Assembly (NCBI GenBank): GCA_964245825.1
Contig: CAXTNT010000005.1
Coordinates: 62,001-126,000, forward strand
Direction: 5' to 3'
DNA from: CAJCIY01 sp964245825
GTDB taxonomy: Bacteria; Actinomycetota; Actinomycetes; Mycobacteriales; CAJCIY01
DNA length: 64,000 nt
The translations under genes were made by a program, and so were the position numbers. This document shows, one piece after another, positions 59,491 through 64,000 of the stretch. Position 1 is the first letter of the stretch, and every line of letters begins with the position of its first letter. Under the pieces are notes generated by a model. It was not told the DNA's origin and made no database searches. It saw only the letters and a program-made list of their open reading frames with translations.

Positions 59491-60722
59491 CGGGTACCCG
59501 CCTTGGCCGCGTCCACCGCGTCGGTCGCGCCGGCCATCGAGAAGGGCTGGCCCTTGTCGGCCCGTGGCTCCGGCGGCAGGCCCAGGACCCGCTCACCGAT
59601 GACGTTGCGCAGGATCTCGTTGGTGCCGCCGGCGATCGCCAGCCCCGGCAGGGCGGCCTGGACGTGCTGCCAGCGGCCGTCGTCGCCCGCCCCGGCCAGG
59701 TACAGGGCGTCGTCGCCGAGCAGCCGCACGCCGATGTCGGCGACGTCGACGGCCGCGGCCGTACCGGCCAGCTTGCCGGCGCTGCCCTCGGGCCCGGGCA
59801 GCTGCCCCTTGCTGATCGCGGTGAGCCGGCGGTAGCCGGTGTACCGGGCTGCGAGCGTGTCGACGTACGCCTTCCCGAGGGCCTGCCGGGTCACGGCCTG
59901 CCGTGCCGGAGACTGCAGCGGCAGGCGTTCGCGGGCGAGCTCGGCCAGGGCGGACACCCCGATGCCGAGATCACCGCCGCCGCCGCCGATCGACATCCGC
60001 TCGTTCATCAGGGTGGTCAGGGCGGTCCGCCAGCCGTCGTCCACCTCGCCCAGGCGCTCGGCGTCGGGGATGAGCACGTCGTCGAAGAAGACCTCGTTGA
60101 ACTCCGACGTCCCGGCCATCTGCTTGAGCGGACGCACCGTCACGCCCGGCGCGTGCATGTCCACGACGAACATCGTCAGACCGCGGTGCTTGGGCTTGCT
60201 GGGGTCGGTGCGCGCCAGCAGGATGCCGTAGTCGGCGAGGTGCGCGAACGTCGTCCAGACCTTCTGCCCGTTCACCCGCCAGTCGCCGTCGTCGGTCCGC
60301 TCGGCGCGGGTACGGAGCGCGGCCAGGTCGCTGCCCGAGGCGGGCTCGCTGAACAGCTGACACCACACGTCGTCGGCCCGCAGCATCCTGGCGAGGTAGC
60401 GCTCCTGCTGGTCGGCGCTGCCGTGCCCGATGATGGTCGGCCCGCACATGCCGATGCCGATGGCGTTCACCACGTCCGGGATGCCCAGCCGGGCGCGCTC
60501 CTGCCCGACGATGGCGTTCTGCATCGGGGTGCCGCCCTGACCGCCGAACTCGGGCGGCCAGGTGACGCCGACGTACCCGCCGGCGTAGAGGACCGCCTGT
60601 GCCCGGCGCAGGGCCGCTCCGCTGTCCGCGTGCCGGGGCCGCATCTCGTCGCGGTGCTCGGTGAGGTACGCGCGCACCTGCTGACGCCAGGCCGCCTCGT
60701 CGGGGGTGTCGTCGAAGTCCAC
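59487..60722 (-). CDS. Acyl-CoA dehydrogenase, large subunit (FadE26-like)
   Basis: 411 residues. QLFSEPASGSDLAALRTRAER (FAD/substrate loop, ~residues 120-140), WTTFAHLADYGILLARTD, FFDDVLIP, LPGLAIAGGTNEILRNVIGERVLGLP. GTG 60722 with AGGAG 9 nt upstream. Forms a heteromer with the small subunit to dehydrogenate a bulky acyl-CoA such as a sterol side chain (inference). Confidence 0.9.
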   Translation of the reverse strand: MDFDDTPDEAAWRQQVRAYLTEHRDEMRPRHADSGAALRRAQAVLYAGGYVGVTWPPEFGGQGGTPMQNAIVGQERARLGIPDVVNAIGIGMCGPTIIGHGSADQQERYLARMLRADDVWCQLFSEPASGSDLAALRTRAERTDDGDWRVNGQKVWTTFAHLADYGILLARTDPSKPKHRGLTMFVVDMHAPGVTVRPLKQMAGTSEFNEVFFDDVLIPDAERLGEVDDGWRTALTTLMNERMSIGGGGGDLGIGVSALAELARERLPLQSPARQAVTRQALGKAYVDTLAARYTGYRRLTAISKGQLPGPEGSAGKLAGTAAAVDVADIGVRLLGDDALYLAGAGDDGRWQHVQAALPGLAIAGGTNEILRNVIGERVLGLPPEPRADKGQPFSMAGATDAVDAAKAGTR

Positions 60723-60772
60723 GGGGCGGCTCCTGCTCGGGGCGGTCCGGGACGCGCGCCCGGTGCACCGGC

Positions 60773-60821
60773 ACGCTAGCACCGCGGGTACGCTCCCCCC
60801 ACATAAACCTGCACGCGTGCA
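60773..60821. promoter_or_regulatory. Divergent fadE/P450 promoters and palindrome
   Basis: Minus -10 TAGCGT (60778-60773) and plus -10 TACGCT (60789-60794) lie back to back. A 12-bp palindrome TGCACGCGTGCA (60810-60821) follows near the P450 transcription start, a likely repressor site. Confidence 0.5.
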
Positions 60822-60854
60822 CGCAACTGCGCAGCCGCCGAGGAGGGGCCGACG

Positions 60855-62141
60855 ATGCCGACAGACGCGCCGCACCGGCCCTGGCAGGTGGCGGACATCG
60901 ATCTCTCCGCGCCCGAGTTCTGGGCGCTGCCGTGGTCGCGGAAACTGTCCGGCCTCGCGCTGCTGCGCAGCGAGTCGCCCTTCGCCTTCTTCGCCGAACC
61001 CGACAACATCCCCGGCTTCCCGCCGGGGCCCGGCTACCACGCCGTCACTCGGCACGCCGACATCGTCGAGATGAGCCGGCGTCCCGAGACCTTCTGCTCG
61101 GGCAGCGGCGCGATCTCCATCAACGACCTGCCGCCGGAGATGCTCGAGCTCTATGGATCGTTGATCAACATGGACGACCCGCGGCACGCGAAGATCCGGC
61201 GGCTGGTGTCCAGGGCGTTCACGCCGAAGCTGCTGGCCGCCCTCACCTCCGACATCACGGAAGTCGCCCGGGCGCTGGTGACGGGGGTGGCGGCCGAGCC
61301 CGCCGGTGCCGTGGACCTGGTGGAGCGCATCTCCACCCCGTTCCCGCTCACGATCATCTGCCGGATGATGGGCATCCCCGAGGACGCCTACGACACCGTC
61401 CTGCATGCGACCAATGTGATCCTCTCCGGCGGCGACCCGGAGTTCCTGCCCGCCGGCACCGAGAACCCGATCCTGGTCTTCCTGCAGGCGGGCCAGACCC
61501 TTGCCGAGATCATGCAGGCGCTCGCGGCCGAGCGGGAGCAGACGCCGACAGACGACGTGACGTCGCTGCTGATCAACGGCTCGGTCGACGGCGAGCGGCT
61601 CACCCGCGACGAGCTGGCCTCCTTCTTCATCCTGCTGGTCGTGGCCGGCAACGAGACGACCCGCACCGCGACGAGCCACGGCGTGCTGGCCCTGAGCCGC
61701 AACCCCGAGCAACGCCGCGCCTGGATGGCCGACGTCGAGGGGGTCACGCCCACCGCCGTCGACGAGATCGTGCGCTGGTGCAGCCCCGTGCAGTGGATGC
61801 GCCGCACGCTCACCCGGGACACGACCTACCGCGGGCACGCCTTCAGCGCGGGGGACAAGGTGGCGCTGTTCTACGGCGCCGCCAACCGCGACCCCGCGGC
61901 CTTCCCCGACCCGGACACCTTCGACGTACGCCGCTCGCCCAACCCGCACGTCGGGTTCGGCGGCCCCGGGCCGCACTTCTGCCTGGGCGCCAACCTCGCC
62001 CGCCGCGAGCTGGGTGTCATCTTCGGGGAGATGTTCCGGCAACTGCCCGACCTCGAGGTCGTCGGCGAGCCCGAGATGCTGGTGTCCTCGTTCATCAACG
62101 GCATCAAGCGGATGCCGGTGCGCTTCACGCGCAGCGGTTGA
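60855..62141 (+). CDS. Cytochrome P450 (CYP125/142/124-like)
   Basis: 428 residues. I-helix AGNETTRTA, K-helix ExxR in EIVRW, haem loop FGGPGPHFCLGANLAR with thiolate Cys. N-terminus PWQVADIDLSAPEFW and GHAFSAGDKVALFYGAANRD resemble sterol/long-chain omega-hydroxylases. ATG with GAGGAGG upstream. Divergent from the fadE pair; probable first attack on a hydrophobic side chain. Its stop touches the convergent TetR stop with no gap. Confidence 0.92.
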   Translation: MPTDAPHRPWQVADIDLSAPEFWALPWSRKLSGLALLRSESPFAFFAEPDNIPGFPPGPGYHAVTRHADIVEMSRRPETFCSGSGAISINDLPPEMLELYGSLINMDDPRHAKIRRLVSRAFTPKLLAALTSDITEVARALVTGVAAEPAGAVDLVERISTPFPLTIICRMMGIPEDAYDTVLHATNVILSGGDPEFLPAGTENPILVFLQAGQTLAEIMQALAAEREQTPTDDVTSLLINGSVDGERLTRDELASFFILLVVAGNETTRTATSHGVLALSRNPEQRRAWMADVEGVTPTAVDEIVRWCSPVQWMRRTLTRDTTYRGHAFSAGDKVALFYGAANRDPAAFPDPDTFDVRRSPNPHVGFGGPGPHFCLGANLARRELGVIFGEMFRQLPDLEVVGEPEMLVSSFINGIKRMPVRFTRSG

Positions 62142-62780
62142 TCACGCCGGTACGAGCGTCAGCAGCTCCGCCCGGGTACGCGACCACATCAGGTCGACGG
62201 CCTTGTCCCCGGCGGCGATCCGAACCAGGGACAGGCCGGTGATGGCGGCTATCGCGGTGACCAGCAGCGAGCGGTGGTCGGGCCGACCGACCAGGCGCGG
62301 CGCGAGGACCTCGGACTGCTCGATGATCGAGGTGTTGAGCGACCGGGCGAAGCCCGACAGGTGCGAGCGCAGCTCGGCGTCCGTACGGGCGGCGACCCAC
62401 AGCTCCGCCGTAGCCAGGAACATCTCGCCGGAGAACACCGCCCACCACCGGTCCAGCAGCTCCGCGAACTGGTCGTGGGCCGAGCCCGAGGGCCGCGGCG
62501 GGTCGGCGGCGAGGTCCGCGGCGATCTTCGCGGAGAGGTGCGCGAGCGCCTCGACCACCAGCTCCGCCTTGGTCGAGAAGTGGTGGGCCTGAGCCCCCCG
62601 GGTCACCCCGGCGCTGTCGACGATCTGCGCGGTGGTGAGCCGGGCGTACCCGTGCTCGACCAGGCCCGCGATCGTGGCGTCCAGCAGCGCGCCCCGGGTT
62701 GCGGCCCGGCGCTCGGCCTGCGTACGCCGGGACCGGGTCGGCGCCGGTCGCACCCGGGCGGGCGTGGGGAGGGCGGGCAC
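62142..62780 (-). CDS. TetR-family regulator (leaderless)
   Basis: 212 residues. HTH YARLTTAQIVDSAGVTRG (~residues 46-63) and TetR_C ligand domain. GTG 62780 is 6 nt after a -10 TATCTT (minus strand 62792-62787) and lacks a Shine-Dalgarno. Convergent with the P450 gene, a likely target together with the fadD/fadE genes. Confidence 0.86.
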   Translation of the reverse strand: MPALPTPARVRPAPTRSRRTQAERRAATRGALLDATIAGLVEHGYARLTTAQIVDSAGVTRGAQAHHFSTKAELVVEALAHLSAKIAADLAADPPRPSGSAHDQFAELLDRWWAVFSGEMFLATAELWVAARTDAELRSHLSGFARSLNTSIIEQSEVLAPRLVGRPDHRSLLVTAIAAITGLSLVRIAAGDKAVDLMWSRTRAELLTLVPA

Positions 62781-62827
62781 GGCCCGAAGATAGTCGGGCC
62801 GAGGCGCCGCCCGGCCCGCCGCCGATC

Positions 62828-63427
62828 TCAGGCCGGCGCGAGCAACAGGGCCATCGCTGCGGGGAACCTCGACGGAGGGGGCAGCTCGAAGGTGTCCTGC
62901 ACCATCAGGCCGTCGACGAGCGCCAGCACGACCTGCGCCAGCTCCGCGGGCGGCAGCTGGAAGGTGATCCCGAGCTCTCGCTGCTGCTCGTCGAGCAGGC
63001 GTTCGACCATGGCGGCCAGCCGGCGGCGCAGACCGGCCAGCCGCTCGCGCACCTCGGGGTTGGCGTCCGTGGCCAGCGCGAACTCGGCGATGGCGCGGGC
63101 GCGCAGCGGGTGTCCGGTGATGTTGGCGGCGAACCAGTCGCCGAGGACGGTCAGCCGCCCCGCGACGGTGCCAACGACGGCCAGCCGCTCGTGCAGGGCC
63201 AGCAGCTGGCTGCCGTACTCGTCCTCGATGGTGGCCAGGAAGAGGTGCTCCTTGCTGGCGAAGTTGGAGTAGACCGCACCCTTGGAGAACCCGGCCGCCG
63301 CCGCGACGTCGGCGAGCGAGGTCCCCCGGAAGCCGTTGCGCTCGAACAGGTCGCGGGCGGCAGCGAGCAGCAGGCGGCGGGTGCGCTCCTGGCTCTCGTC
63401 GCGGCGCAGCGCACGAGCGGTGGTCAC
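62828..63427 (-). CDS. TetR-family regulator (leaderless)
   Basis: 199 residues. HTH TSLADVAAAAGFSKGAVYSNF (~residues 36-56) and C-terminal domain. GTG 63427 is 6 nt after TACGAT (minus 63439-63434) with no Shine-Dalgarno. Divergent from the TldD-like gene, tandem with the other TetR. Confidence 0.88.
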   Translation of the reverse strand: MTTARALRRDESQERTRRLLLAAARDLFERNGFRGTSLADVAAAAGFSKGAVYSNFASKEHLFLATIEDEYGSQLLALHERLAVVGTVAGRLTVLGDWFAANITGHPLRARAIAEFALATDANPEVRERLAGLRRRLAAMVERLLDEQQRELGITFQLPPAELAQVVLALVDGLMVQDTFELPPPSRFPAAMALLLAPA

Positions 63428-63500
63428 GTCTCGATCGTATCGAGGCGGCGAGGGCCACCATCGCGACGCGCTCTCGCGGCGGTCATGGTCTGATGGGCGG

Positions 63501-64000
63501 GTGCACGCCGTTGACGACGACTTCACAGGCCTCCCCCGCAGGCGGCTCGCCGAGGCCGCGCTGCAGACCGCCGCCGAGCTCGGCGCCGAGCACGCGGACT
63601 TCCGGCTCGAGCGGCTGCGCGACGAGCGGCTGTCCTGGCGCGACGACCAGCTGGAGAGCGCCGGCGAGAGCACGGTCCTCGGCTTCGCGGTCCGGGTGGT
63701 CCGCCAGGGCACCTTCGGCTTCGCGGCCGGCGTCTCCCTCACCGTCGACGAGGCGGTCCGGGTCGCCCGTGAGGCCGTCGCCGTCGCGCAGGTGGCCGCA
63801 CCGCTGAACGCTGAGCCGGTGGTGCTGGTCGCGGAGCCGGTGCACGCGGCGGCGACCTGGGTCTCCGCGTACGAGATCGACCCGTTCGCCGTGCCGCGGC
63901 CGGACAAGCTGGCGGTGCTCGGCGACTGGGCGCACGGCCTGCTCGCCAGCGACGACGTCGACCACGTCGAGGTCGGCGCGGACTTCGTCAAGGAGGCCAA
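63501..64000 (+). CDS. TldD/PmbA-family metalloprotease (3' end cut by window)
   Basis: 166 residues visible of about 480-500. Begins VHAVDDDFTGLPRRLAEA with AEHADFRLERLRDERLSWRDDQLE and STVLGFAVRVV, the N-terminal half of TldD/PmbA modulators of peptide processing. The catalytic HExxxH motif lies beyond the window. GTG 63501 preferred; divergent from the TetR across 73 bp. Confidence 0.8.
   Translation, partial: MHAVDDDFTGLPRRRLAEAALQTAAELGAEHADFRLERLRDERLSWRDDQLESAGESTVLGFAVRVVRQGTFGFAAGVSLTVDEAVRVAREAVAVAQVAAPLNAEPVVLVAEPVHAAATWVSAYEIDPFAVPRPDKLAVLGDWAHGLLASDDVDHVEVGADFVKEA

Noticed and set aside
59487..62042. An 851-residue version of the acyl-CoA dehydrogenase
   Set aside because: The extra N-terminal ~440 residues are antisense to the P450 gene. 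A GTG with Shine-Dalgarno at 60722 gives a normal-length enzyme.

Overview
This is a 64 kb chromosomal window from a high-GC actinomycete. About 57 genes are packed tightly, with many 4-nt ATGA/GTGA start-stop overlaps and many GTG starts. The -10 boxes read TAnnnT (often TAGCGT), and several regulators look leaderless. Gene content (Pst transport, FadE pairs with a P450, class IV glycosyltransferase, PIG-L deacetylase, DICT-domain c-di-GMP protein) fits Actinomycetota. I cannot name a genus. No rRNA, tRNA, CRISPR array, phage or intact insertion sequence is visible; one IS21-family remnant lies near 52.5-52.95 kb. The first gene (amidohydrolase) and the last (TldD/PmbA-like) are cut by the window edges.

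Layout. (1) 1-7.1 kb: an aromatic or carboxylated-ring catabolic cluster of two ACMSD-type amidohydrolases, an FAH-family hydrolase, a LysR regulator, a flavin monooxygenase, a type I extradiol dioxygenase and an MBL-fold hydrolase. (2) 7.1-10.2 kb: a c-di-GMP operon (EAL, DUF1059, membrane GGDEF). (3) 10.4-12.5 kb: a secreted repeat protein. (4) 12.6-16.7 kb: an envelope glycolipid-type cluster (glycosyltransferase, PAP2 phosphatase, PIG-L deacetylase, flippase-like membrane protein). (5) 16.7-18.5 kb: an EAL-DICT-GGDEF protein. (6) 18.7-28.1 kb: an unusual Pst-like transporter operon with three substrate-binding proteins (two with a C-terminal membrane anchor) and a sortase-fold protein that has lost its catalytic residues. 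(7) 28.2-34.3 kb: beta-propeller protein, sulfotransferase, TetR with carotenoid oxygenase, and acetyl-CoA synthetase. (8) 34.5-44.6 kb: a Puu-like gamma-glutamylation pathway whose oxidative step appears to be a folate-dependent dimethylglycine-dehydrogenase-type enzyme. (9) 44.6-49.5 kb: TetR with an MFS exporter, and two secreted phosphoesterases. (10) 49.5-51.9 kb: cysteine dioxygenase, rhodanese and MetY behind a Cys-Cys leader peptide. The RNA just after the Cys codons can pair with the next gene's Shine-Dalgarno. (11) 51.9-56.8 kb: LysM protein, IS21 remnant, a PadR/HAAS/cis-prenyltransferase operon, DUF347 membrane protein, SOD. (12) 56.9-63.4 kb: FadD, two FadEs, P450 and two TetRs, resembling mycobacterial sterol side-chain modules.

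The most novel-looking elements are the Pst-like operon with its dead sortase (18.7-28.1 kb), the cysteine leader/attenuator (49.52-49.65 kb) and the gamma-glutamyl/DMGDH hybrid pathway (34.5-44.6 kb). Everything here was read by eye. Family calls rest on motifs and order, not on database searches.
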